DNA of 10,845 nt from JALHSV01 sp964553535 (GTDB lineage: Bacteria; Nitrospirota; Thermodesulfovibrionia; Thermodesulfovibrionales; SM23-35). The translations under genes and the position numbers were made by a program. Below, in pieces: positions 1 through 6,884 of this stretch. The notes under the pieces are model-generated. The model saw nothing but the letters and a program-made list of their open reading frames with translations, searched no databases and was not told the origin of the DNA. Location: positions 1 through 10,845 of the forward strand of contig CAZKLK010000061.1 in the NCBI GenBank assembly GCA_964553535.1. The letters run 5' to 3'. Position 1 is the first letter of the stretch; each line of letters opens with the position of its first letter.

Positions 1-76
1 ACTTTTAATTCATAAATTTGATGAAAACAGTTCACTTTTAATTCGTTGATGGCAACCGTTAACTTTTAGCTTGACA
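1..76. repeat. Three spaced ACTTTTA-type direct repeats, possible IS21-like element end
   Basis: ACTTTTAATTC occurs at 1-11 and again, identically, at 34-44; a third, diverged copy, ACTTTTAGC, lies at 62-70. The second and third are preceded by GTTC and GTTA, and are followed by TTGATGG or TTGACA within a few bases. Several spaced short repeats next to an outward TTGACA box is how the ends of some IS21-family elements look, but this comparison is from memory and no transposase gene is inside the window. The array could equally be an operator with repeated binding sites. The left part is cut by the window edge. Confidence 0.35.
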
Positions 77-99
77 ATTAATATACAATAATATATATT
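71..99 (+). promoter_or_regulatory. Sigma70-type promoter ahead of the cytochrome leader
   Basis: A perfect -35 box TTGACA (71-76) is followed by a 17-nt spacer (77-93) and a -10-like TATATT (94-99) in a very AT-rich stretch. Transcription would start near 106 and run towards the cytochrome gene at 338. The -35 box lies directly after the third copy of the direct repeat, so a protein that binds the repeats, or an element end carrying an outward promoter, could control it. Confidence 0.5.
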
Positions 100-105
100 T
101 TTTAT

Positions 106-302
106 AGAATATACTCAGAATCGCGGAAGTGCAAACGTAGCAATATCGTAATTTCTTTGCAAAAAAACGCATCAGCATTAAAGACGTTCATCTCGACAAA
201 GCCAGAATCTTGGCTTAAAGAGTGCGGAAAGTGGCGGGTGGTGGGATTGATCAATGCATAGCCGAGCTGCCGAAGGATCAAACGGTCAGTTCGGTTTTTT
301 TT
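106..302 (+). ncRNA. Candidate structured leader or small RNA between promoter and terminator
   Basis: This stretch has no convincing rightward reading frame, but it is framed by a sigma70-type promoter and an intrinsic terminator, giving a transcript of about 197 nt. Complementary segments are visible inside it: TGCAAA (130-135) with TTTGCA (156-161), and AAGCCA (199-204) with TGGCTT (211-216), the latter closing a 6-nt loop. TTGATC (247-252) can pair with GATCAA (276-281) in the terminator loop, so an alternative fold or loop contact is possible. It could be an attenuator or riboswitch for the downstream cytochrome gene, or a stand-alone small RNA. I cannot match it to a known class. The start position is estimated from the promoter. 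Confidence 0.3.
261..302 (+). terminator. Intrinsic terminator upstream of the cytochrome gene
   Basis: CCGAGCTG (262-269) pairs with CAGTTCGG (287-294) over eight positions including one G-U, and the stem continues with CCG (270-272) to CGG (283-285) past a single bulged T. Eight Ts (295-302) follow at once. It lies between the promoter at 71-99 and the ATG at 338, so it would stop leader transcripts unless read-through or an alternative fold occurs. It could also be the leftover terminator of a lost gene. Confidence 0.6.
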
Positions 303-337
303 CGACATAGTTTCATGCAAGAAAGGGGGATAGGGAA

Positions 338-2752
338 ATGAAAAAAATAGTCTCGATATTATGCATGATTGTTATACTCGCCGGCGCCGGATTGGCAATT
401 GCCTGGACACCAAAACCGGTGAAGGATGATCCTCTCGTCAGAATGCCGGGCACGCAGCCGCCACCGGAGAATAATGTCACACTGGAAGCGCCCACGCGAT
501 GCACAAACTGTCATAGCGGGTTTAACGCCGCGGTTGAACCGGGCTTTAACTGGAAGGGGTCAATGATGGCCCAGTCTGCGCGCGATCCTTTGTTCTGGGC
601 ATGTCTGACCGTAAGCGCACAGGATTCGATCTGGGCAGTAGGAACGCCGAACGCCACAGACATTTGCCTGCGCTGTCACTTTCCGCAGGGGTGGGTTGAG
701 GGCCGTTCAGATCCGACTAACGCATCTCTCATGCAGGGCAATGATTTTTCGGGAGTGCACTGCGATGTCTGCCACCATGCCTATGATCCCTTTTTTGAGA
801 GCACCTATTCCGGGGCGCGCGAGGGTAGCGACTGGAAAAACTATTGGGATGAGACAAATCTGAGCGGAACCCCCTCCAATTCAGCCGCCCTTAAAACTTA
901 CAATGCCGACAAACCACTTGCTCAGACCCTACTGACCTTCAGCGGGTCTCCGTTTTACGGGCAGAATAATTTTCCGGCAAATCCGGGATACACCGAAAAT
1001 GCCTCGGGACAGATGTTTCTGAGCGGTACCCGTGACAAGCGCGCGTCATTTGCTGATGCCAAAGCCCGGCATAATATTCTTTACAGCCGCCACCATAAAT
1101 CAAAGTACATGTGCGCGACCTGCCATGATGTATCGAATCCTGTTCTGGCAAATTTGGGCTCAAATCCGGCACAGCCCCTGCCGACTGAGACAAAGCCGGC
1201 ATATTCCTATTTTCACGTAGAGCGCACTTTTTCTGAATTCATGCTCTCAGCTTATGGTCAACAGGCCGGCGCGCCCGGGACCGGACCTTTTGCCCCCGGA
1301 ATTTTCAAGACCTCCTCTCCGGGAAACTATATAACCAAATGCCAGGATTGTCACATGAAGGACGGGGTGGGGAAGGCCTGCAGCCAGAACGATGGCGTGA
1401 ACAGGCCGAGCGGGAGCATAGAGCATCCGAACAGCGGCCAGCCGGTGCATGACCTGACCGGCGGCAATGTCTGGATATCCTCTATGCTGGCCAGCACGAT
1501 CAGCGGATCGCCCAACTACAATGCGCGGAACGCCCAGCTGCTCAGACAGGGCGCCTCCGTGTTGACCCTTGACCTTACCCAGGGAGAGCCGATGGATGCA
1601 GCGGCGCTGTTGGCGGGCGCTGACCGGGCAAGGCAGCAGCTTCAAATGGCTGCCGCGATTCACAATGTTGTTTATAACTCTGCGACAGGCAGTTTATCGT
1701 TCAGAATTCAGAATCATACCGGCCACAAGCTGATCTCCGGATTTCCGGAAGGCCGCCGCATGTTTGTCAACATCAGGGCTTACGACGCTGGAAATAACCT
1801 GATTTATGAGGTTAACCCATATGATTACGTGGTTGGGACACTAAAGGGTCTGCCCGTGACTTATTCGCCGAACAGCCCCGCTCTTGGAAATAATGAAGCA
1901 TACGCAGATGCGCTTATCTACGAAATGCATCCGAAAAGTGGCCTGACGGGCGAAGATAAAACGTTTCACTTTGCCCTTGCCACGGGCCGGTATAAGGACA
2001 ACCGCATTCCACCCAAGGGGTTTCGCATAAGTCAGGCCGGAGAGCGGCTTAGCGTCCCTGTTTGGAACGGCGTTGAAGATCCGAATTTCTTCACGGCTGC
2101 CGAGTATGCAGGTGGTTATGACGACGTTTCACTCGGAATCAGGCCGGGAGCCTCATACGTTGAAATTTCACTTTACTACCAGACAACGAGCAGGGAATAT
2201 ATCGAGTTTCTCAGAGATGAGATTAATGGCGCGGGCAGGCTTACTCTCTCAAGCCCTACTCTCTCTAAGGAACCGGCGGCCTATATTGTTCAGAGTGATC
2301 CGTTCTTTGCAAAATTGAGGGCCTGGGGCAATACTATCTGGCAGTTATGGCAGAACAACATGAACGTTGACGGAGGCCGGCCATTTCTTATGACCCGGGC
2401 GACTGCCGGAACGCCGCCGTCTCCTCCCTGCGATACGCCAGGCACGCCGGCTAATCTGTCGGCACTGAGCGGCCTGAAGAGAAGCGTGAAGATTTCCTGG
2501 ACAGCCGGCACGCCGCCTCCAACCGCGGGCGGATACAGGATATATTATGACCAGAACGGGAAGCTTGTATACAGGACTTCCGTAGGCGCGGGCGCAACGG
2601 ACTACACTGACACGGGACTAAACCGGAACACAACTTACTGCTATCGCGTGACTGCATGGCAGGATTGCAATGGCAATGGAGTTTTTGATTCCGGAACCGA
2701 CAGGGAAAGCGCTGTCAGCGCCGTGGCTTGCGCAACAACTTCATCTAAATAA
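338..2752 (+). CDS. Exported multiheme (five CxxCH) c-type cytochrome with C-terminal fibronectin III domain
   Basis: An 804-residue periplasmic or surface electron-transfer protein. Residues 1-22 form a signal peptide (MKK, hydrophobic core, AIA before W23). Five heme-binding CxxCH motifs start at C55, C110, C142, C259 and C335. Many other histidines (147, 245, 252, 253, 293, 363, 371) could be distal ligands. Residues 459-480 hold an NHTGHKL...GFPEGRR segment, a form of the TGHK-x-P-x-G motif I know from multiheme cytochromes, in a beta-rich region running to about 680. After a Pro-rich linker, residues 700-800 read as a fibronectin III domain with an inserted EF-hand/dockerin-like loop (D776, N778, N780, D784). 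The start is fixed by AAAGGGGG (322-329), 8 nt before the ATG. The gene appears to be transcribed alone, with its own promoter and terminator. Redox partner and substrate are unknown; no catalytic family such as nitrite reductase or hydroxylamine oxidoreductase could be assigned. Confidence 0.9.
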   Translation: MKKIVSILCMIVILAGAGLAIAWTPKPVKDDPLVRMPGTQPPPENNVTLEAPTRCTNCHSGFNAAVEPGFNWKGSMMAQSARDPLFWACLTVSAQDSIWAVGTPNATDICLRCHFPQGWVEGRSDPTNASLMQGNDFSGVHCDVCHHAYDPFFESTYSGAREGSDWKNYWDETNLSGTPSNSAALKTYNADKPLAQTLLTFSGSPFYGQNNFPANPGYTENASGQMFLSGTRDKRASFADAKARHNILYSRHHKSKYMCATCHDVSNPVLANLGSNPAQPLPTETKPAYSYFHVERTFSEFMLSAYGQQAGAPGTGPFAPGIFKTSSPGNYITKCQDCHMKDGVGKACSQNDGVNRPSGSIEHPNSGQPVHDLTGGNVWISSMLASTISGSPNYNARNAQLLRQGASVLTLDLTQGEPMDAAALLAGADRARQQLQMAAAIHNVVYNSATGSLSFRIQNHTGHKLISGFPEGRRMFVNIRAYDAGNNLIYEVNPYDYVVGTLKGLPVTYSPNSPALGNNEAYADALIYEMHPKSGLTGEDKTFHFALATGRYKDNRIPPKGFRISQAGERLSVPVWNGVEDPNFFTAAEYAGGYDDVSLGIRPGASYVEISLYYQTTSREYIEFLRDEINGAGRLTLSSPTLSKEPAAYIVQSDPFFAKLRAWGNTIWQLWQNNMNVDGGRPFLMTRATAGTPPSPPCDTPGTPANLSALSGLKRSVKISWTAGTPPPTAGGYRIYYDQNGKLVYRTSVGAGATDYTDTGLNRNTTYCYRVTAWQDCNGNGVFDSGTDRESAVSAVACATTSSK

Positions 2753-2772
2753 CCGATATCAGGCAATAAAGG

Positions 2773-2809
2773 GGCAGCGGCAATTTAACGGGCCGCTGCC
2801 TTCTATTTT
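2773..2809 (+). terminator. Intrinsic terminator after the cytochrome gene, probably bidirectional
   Basis: GGCAGCGGC (2773-2781) and GCCGCTGCC (2792-2800) form a perfect 9-bp GC-rich stem with a 10-nt loop, followed by TTCTATTTT. Read leftward, the same hairpin is followed by CCTTTATTG, also T-rich. It lies 20 nt after the cytochrome stop codon. Confidence 0.8.
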
Positions 2810-2961
2810 CAGATAACCCCGCCCTCTCGTGTCTTATAGTTGAGTTTCATCTTAAATTCGAAAAAGTTTGGCATATAGGGCCTGAGATGACGCTGGAGTT
2901 CATTAATGAGACAATTGTCATCCTTGAATAATAAAGCCTTAACGGGTAGAATTATTTCTGT
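2809..2961 (-). pseudogene. Possible 3' remnant of a leftward gene between cytochrome and hisD
   Basis: The leftward strand reads without a stop from the hisD start region to a TGA at 2809-2811. The last 50 or so residues have a protein-like composition (for example KDDNCLINELQRHLRP and a terminal NYKTREGGV). That stop is followed in the leftward direction by the two-sided terminator at 2773-2800. Further upstream the frame lies inside hisD, where it can only be a shadow, so any gene would have lost its 5' end. No family is recognised, and chance openness opposite hisD is a real alternative. The stretch also holds a perfect 10-bp palindrome, GACAATTGTC (2910-2919), just ahead of hisD. I see no clear sigma70 promoter for hisD here. 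Confidence 0.2.
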
Positions 2962-4248
2962 ATGAAAATTCTCAGGACCGCAGGCGAAATAGACGCTTTT
3001 CTCAGGATTCTTGCCGCCAGAGCCTCTGGCGGCAGCCCGGTCATTGAAAAAAGTGTCAGAAAGATACTTAACGATGTGAGAGTGAATGGAGACGTGGCTG
3101 TCATTCGCTATACAAAGAGGTTTGACTACGCGGAGACCGCCTGTCTCATCATATCTCACGGGGAGATTACAGATTATGCCGCCCGGGCAGATAAGAAGGT
3201 GGTAAAAGCCCTCGCAATCGCTGCAAAGAGAATCAGGGCTTTTCATGAGAACCAGATAGAAAAATCCTGGTCATATTCCGGGAGAGGCGCCATTCTCGGC
3301 CAGACAATCAGCCCCATTGAAAGAGTCGGGGTTTACATACCCGGGGGGAAAGCCTCATACCCTTCAACGGTGCTAATGAACGTAATTCCCGCGCAGGTGG
3401 CCGGCGTTAGGGAAATAGCCCTCTGCGTGCCCACCCCGAAAGGAGAGATAAATCCTTTTGTAATGGCGGCAACCCATATGCTCGGCGTTAAGGAAGTGTA
3501 CCGGATCGGGGGAGCTCAGGCTATTGGGGCGATGGCATACGGCACGGAAACAATAAAAAAAGTTGACAAGATTGCCGGACCGGGCAACATCTATGTGGCT
3601 ATGGCGAAGAGAATGGTTTTCGGCGCGGTCGACATCGATATGATTGCAGGACCGAGCGAAATACTGATAATCGCGGATGGAACGGCGGACCCCGTCTTTG
3701 TCGCCGCTGATCTCCTCGGCCAGGCGGAGCACGATGAACTTGCTTCATCCATATTAATAACTGATTCCAATGAGATCGCGGCAGCCGTTCAAAAAGAGCT
3801 CTCAAGGCAGCTTGCCCTTCTGAAGAGGAATGAGATCGCCCGCAAATCACTCCGGTCGTACGGGGCAATGATCGTTTCCGGCAGTCTGCGGGAAGCCGCG
3901 GAGATCTCCAACCGTATTGCCCCGGAGCACCTGGAAATCATGACGCGCAACCCCCGGAGCATTCTTCCCCTCATAAAGAACGCGGGCGCCGTTTTTCTTG
4001 GGAAATGGACGCCTGAAGCGCTGGGCGATTACGCGGCAGGGCCGAACCATACACTTCCCACGGGCGGCGCCGCAAGGTTTTCATCGCCCCTCGGGGTATA
4101 CGACTTCATCAAGCGGACGAGCGTGCTGAGCTTTTCAAGAAATGGGTTCCTGGGTCTTGCCGGCACGGTGAAAACAATCGCTGACGCTGAAGGACTTGAA
4201 GCCCACGGAGATACTATCCGGGTCAGGGAACAGAGGAAAAGGAGTTAG
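2962..4248 (+). CDS. hisD: Histidinol dehydrogenase
   Basis: This cytoplasmic enzyme catalyses the last two steps of histidine synthesis: NAD-dependent four-electron oxidation of L-histidinol through histidinal to L-histidine. At 428 residues it has the usual family length. Residues that match the E. coli enzyme with a constant offset are the zinc ligands Q254, H257, D356 and H415 and the catalytic pair E322-H323 in APEHLEI. Other hallmark segments are VGVYIPGG (122-129), AGPGNIYVA (205-213), AGPSEIL (229-235) and GAVFLGKWTPEALGDY (342-357). The ATG at 2962 is the only ATG between the in-frame TAG at 2947 and the conserved N-terminus, but no good ribosome site precedes it. It ends 4 nt before the phosphorylase-like gene, whose ribosome site lies inside its last codons, so the two are probably translated from one mRNA. 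No other his gene is visible nearby. Confidence 0.97.
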   Translation: MKILRTAGEIDAFLRILAARASGGSPVIEKSVRKILNDVRVNGDVAVIRYTKRFDYAETACLIISHGEITDYAARADKKVVKALAIAAKRIRAFHENQIEKSWSYSGRGAILGQTISPIERVGVYIPGGKASYPSTVLMNVIPAQVAGVREIALCVPTPKGEINPFVMAATHMLGVKEVYRIGGAQAIGAMAYGTETIKKVDKIAGPGNIYVAMAKRMVFGAVDIDMIAGPSEILIIADGTADPVFVAADLLGQAEHDELASSILITDSNEIAAAVQKELSRQLALLKRNEIARKSLRSYGAMIVSGSLREAAEISNRIAPEHLEIMTRNPRSILPLIKNAGAVFLGKWTPEALGDYAAGPNHTLPTGGAARFSSPLGVYDFIKRTSVLSFSRNGFLGLAGTVKTIADAEGLEAHGDTIRVREQRKRS

Positions 4249-4255
4249 CACCGTG
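4236..4255 (+). promoter_or_regulatory. Ribosome binding site that sets a GTG start for the phosphorylase-like gene
   Basis: AAAAGGAG (4237-4244) lies within the end of hisD and is 8 nt before GTG at 4253. The longest open frame could begin at a TTG at 4196, but that has no ribosome site and would add 19 non-conserved residues overlapping hisD. The GTG is therefore chosen. Confidence 0.75.
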
Positions 4256-6706
4256 CTGACAGGCGGACCGCGAATGGGACCTATGGCGCAATCAATGCTT
4301 GAGAACCTTCATTACGCCGTCGGAAAACCCCCTCAGAATGCGACACTGAACGACTGGTATTTGGCCCTTGCCTTTTCAGTCAGGGGCAGGATGATGCGGC
4401 AGTGGATAGATTCACATCAGAATTACACTGAGGATAATCCCGTGGTCGCCTACCTGTCCGCCGAATATCTCATTGGGCCGCAACTTGAGCATGTCCTCAT
4501 CAACCTTAATATGCATGACGAGGCTTGCGACTCCGTTAAATCATTGGGGTTGAATCTGTCCGAACTGCTGCAGCAGGAAGAGGAGCCCGGCCTTGGATAC
4601 GGGGGTAAGGGCAGAATTGCCGCTTGCTTTTTGGATTCTCTTTCGACTCTCGGGATACCCGCGATCGGATACGGCATCCGCTACGAATTCGGCCCCTTCA
4701 AACAAGTTGTTCGGGATGGCTGGCAGGTCGAGCTCACCGACAAATGGCTTTCTTCGGGCAACCCCTGGGAGGTCAGAAGACCGGAGATAGCCTATACAAT
4801 AAAAATGGGCGGACATACCAAGTCTTATTACGACGAGCAGGACTGTTTCCGTGTCCGTTGGATCCCCAACTTTGTTATCAAGGGCACCGCGTATGACACT
4901 CCGGTATCAGGCTATAAGTCAGATGTAACGAACCTGCTGCGCTTGTGGAAAGCAGAGGCGGCTGAGTCTCCTGATAGCGATGCGTTCAAGTCGGGGGATT
5001 ACTTTGGAACGTTAAACGAAAAAATCGCCATGGAGTCGATCAGCAAGGTTCTTTATCCTGACGACGCGCCTTATGCCGGCAAACATTTAAGACTCGCTCA
5101 GCAGTATTTCTTTGTCTCGTGCGCTCTTCAGGACATGATTCGCTTGCATCTCCTGCGCTGGAAGCCTATACATGCTTTCTCCGACTCCTATTTCGTTCAC
5201 TTGAACGATGCTCCGCCGGTTATCGCAGTGGCAGAGTTAATGAGACTCCTTGTGGACGAGTACCTGGTGAGCTGGGACAAAGCGTGGTATATCACGCAGA
5301 ATACCTTTTCTCACACCAACTATACCACGCTGCCTGAAGCACTCGAAAAATGGCCCGTCCAGCTTTTTTCCGGCATCCTTCCAAGACATCTTGAGATCAT
5401 ATGTGAAATTAACCGGCGCTTCCTTGATGAGATATGGGTGACCCGTCCTGACAATCATGATATGGCCGCTCGGCTCTCATTGATCGATGATAACGATCAG
5501 AAATATGTCCGCATGCCGCATCTTGCTTTGCTTGGAAGCCACTCGATCAACGGGGTTTCTGAAATGCAATCAGAACTGCTCAAAAAAAATGTGTTTCCAG
5601 ATTTTTATGCGCTCTATCCGGAGCGTTTTTCCCACATCACGAACGGGGTGTCCCCCAGGCGCTGGATAGTCGTTGCCAACCCGTCGCTTGCGGAACTTAT
5701 TACCGGAACTATAGGAGACAGATGGATCGGGAACCTGCAGGAGATAAGGCATCTGGAGGCCTTCGCCGCCGACCCCAACCTGATAAAAAAATGGCAGGAG
5801 GCAAAGGACGGTAATAAACGCGCGCTCGGGGCAATCATCATAGAGAAGACGAGGACTTCCATTGATCCTGATTCCCTTTTCGATATGCATATAAAGAGAA
5901 TCCATGAATCAAACCGCCAGCACCTTAGTCTGCTTTATGCCATCACCATCTTCAACAGGATCAAGAAAAATCCGCAGATGCAGATGACGCCGCGAACCTT
6001 AATCTTCGCGGGCAAGGCATCCCCCGGCTATTTTATCGCAAATCTCATTATTAAGCTGATACATTCTGTGGCAGAGGTAATAAATAGTGACCGGGATGTG
6101 GCAGGCCGGCTGAAAATCGTTTTCTTCCCGGATCTTAATGTGAAAAATCTTCAAAAGATTTGTCCGGCCGCTGATCTTGCTGAGCAGATATCTACTCCGG
6201 GGCATGAGGCATCCGGGGTTGCAAGTATGAAACTGACGATGAACGGGGCTCTAACTATCGGGTCACTGAACGGAACAAATATCGAAATCGCAGCCGATAT
6301 AGGAGGCGCAAATATATTTCTTTTCGGGCCGCAGCCTGAGAAAGTGGCGATGATTAAATCACAGGGGTACAACCCGATGGATATATACCGGGCAGACGCA
6401 GACCTGCGGGAAGCTATCGACCTGATCAATTCAGGTTTTTTTTCAAGGCAGGATTTCACATTGTTTAAGCCCTTGATTGACTCGCTCCTGAACCGCGACG
6501 AGTGCATGGTTCTTGCGGATTATCGGTCATATGTCGACTGCCAGGACAGGGTGAGCGCCGCTTATATTGACTCAAAGCGGTGGACAAAGATGTCGATACG
6601 CGCCACTGCGGGAATAGGAAGGTTTTCATCCGACCGGGCTGTCCGCGAATACTGTGAAAAAATATGGCATGTTGCACCTCCGAAAAAGAACAATTGGAAA
6701 AGATAA
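4253..6706 (+). CDS. Glycogen phosphorylase family (GT35) protein with eroded active site
   Basis: An 817-residue protein, the usual length for alpha-glucan phosphorylases, which cleave glycogen with phosphate using PLP to give glucose-1-phosphate. The fold is collinear with the family: YLSAEYL, AACFLDSLSTLG, GYGIRYEFG, LPEALEKWPV, SHSINGVS, NGVSPRRW, IKRIH and MNGALTIGSLNG, with the PLP lysine at K660. However, many residues that are near-invariant in the family differ. In rabbit-enzyme numbering from memory: N133 is Y116, L136 is K119, H341 is P321, H377 is Y357, Y573 and K574 are S553 and N554, Y648 is L628, and T676-G677-N678 is V656-A657-S658. K568, R569, H571, N484, E672 and K680 are kept. 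The reading frame is intact, so it is probably expressed but either non-catalytic, glycan-binding, or changed in substrate. It is coupled to hisD. Naming it glgP would overstate what is shown. Confidence 0.9.
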   Translation: MLTGGPRMGPMAQSMLENLHYAVGKPPQNATLNDWYLALAFSVRGRMMRQWIDSHQNYTEDNPVVAYLSAEYLIGPQLEHVLINLNMHDEACDSVKSLGLNLSELLQQEEEPGLGYGGKGRIAACFLDSLSTLGIPAIGYGIRYEFGPFKQVVRDGWQVELTDKWLSSGNPWEVRRPEIAYTIKMGGHTKSYYDEQDCFRVRWIPNFVIKGTAYDTPVSGYKSDVTNLLRLWKAEAAESPDSDAFKSGDYFGTLNEKIAMESISKVLYPDDAPYAGKHLRLAQQYFFVSCALQDMIRLHLLRWKPIHAFSDSYFVHLNDAPPVIAVAELMRLLVDEYLVSWDKAWYITQNTFSHTNYTTLPEALEKWPVQLFSGILPRHLEIICEINRRFLDEIWVTRPDNHDMAARLSLIDDNDQKYVRMPHLALLGSHSINGVSEMQSELLKKNVFPDFYALYPERFSHITNGVSPRRWIVVANPSLAELITGTIGDRWIGNLQEIRHLEAFAADPNLIKKWQEAKDGNKRALGAIIIEKTRTSIDPDSLFDMHIKRIHESNRQHLSLLYAITIFNRIKKNPQMQMTPRTLIFAGKASPGYFIANLIIKLIHSVAEVINSDRDVAGRLKIVFFPDLNVKNLQKICPAADLAEQISTPGHEASGVASMKLTMNGALTIGSLNGTNIEIAADIGGANIFLFGPQPEKVAMIKSQGYNPMDIYRADADLREAIDLINSGFFSRQDFTLFKPLIDSLLNRDECMVLADYRSYVDCQDRVSAAYIDSKRWTKMSIRATAGIGRFSSDRAVREYCEKIWHVAPPKKNNWKR

Positions 6707-6785
6707 CGACAGACGTGCTGAAAAAAATCTCACAGGCAGAATCTGATTGCAAAAAATAAAAAATGCCGCTTGTTATGATAGCCGG

Positions 6786-6817
6786 GCGCCTGCAAAAACA
6801 CTGCATGGGCGCTTTTT
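6786..6817 (+). terminator. Intrinsic terminator after the phosphorylase-like gene
   Basis: GCGCC plus TGCA (6786-6794) pairs with TGCA (6802-6805) and GGCGC (6808-6812), with two unpaired bases between the arms and a 7-nt loop, followed by TTTTT (6813-6817). It lies about 80 nt after the stop codon. A weaker hairpin, ACCTG to CAGGT (6838-6855) followed by an AT-rich tail, lies between it and the next gene. Together they separate the hisD unit from the LOG unit. Confidence 0.65.
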
Positions 6818-6884
6818 CATCATATCCGTCTGTCCCGACCTGCATTTTTTCAGGTTATTATTTTACCATTCATAAGGGGTGTTT

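Noticed and set aside
106..302. Resemblance of GACAAAGCC...GGCTTAA (195-218) to the core of the c-di-GMP-I (GEMM) riboswitch
   Set aside because: The expected GACGCAAAGC core is not present, and I could not place the second conserved helix with its receptor; similarity is too short to call.
102..320. Leftward 72-codon ORF in the cytochrome leader region
   Set aside because: No ribosome site, no recognised motif, and it lies opposite a promoter and terminator; better explained as leader DNA. A decayed gene cannot be fully excluded.
350..366. Possible lipobox (SILC, C9) in the cytochrome signal peptide
   Set aside because: The cysteine is at residue 9, before the hydrophobic core; the AIA-W site at 20-23 fits ordinary signal peptidase I.
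1247..1663. Leftward 138-codon ORF inside the cytochrome gene
   Set aside because: It is antisense to a well-supported gene, has no domain pattern, and is explained by that gene's codon bias.
2809..3246. Full leftward 145-codon ORF over the 5' half of hisD
   Set aside because: The part inside hisD is a shadow; only the 2809-2961 tail is kept as a low-confidence remnant.
4196..4252. TTG start that would extend the phosphorylase-like protein by 19 residues
   Set aside because: No ribosome site, overlaps hisD, and the added residues are not family-like; GTG 4253 has a well-spaced AAAGGAG.
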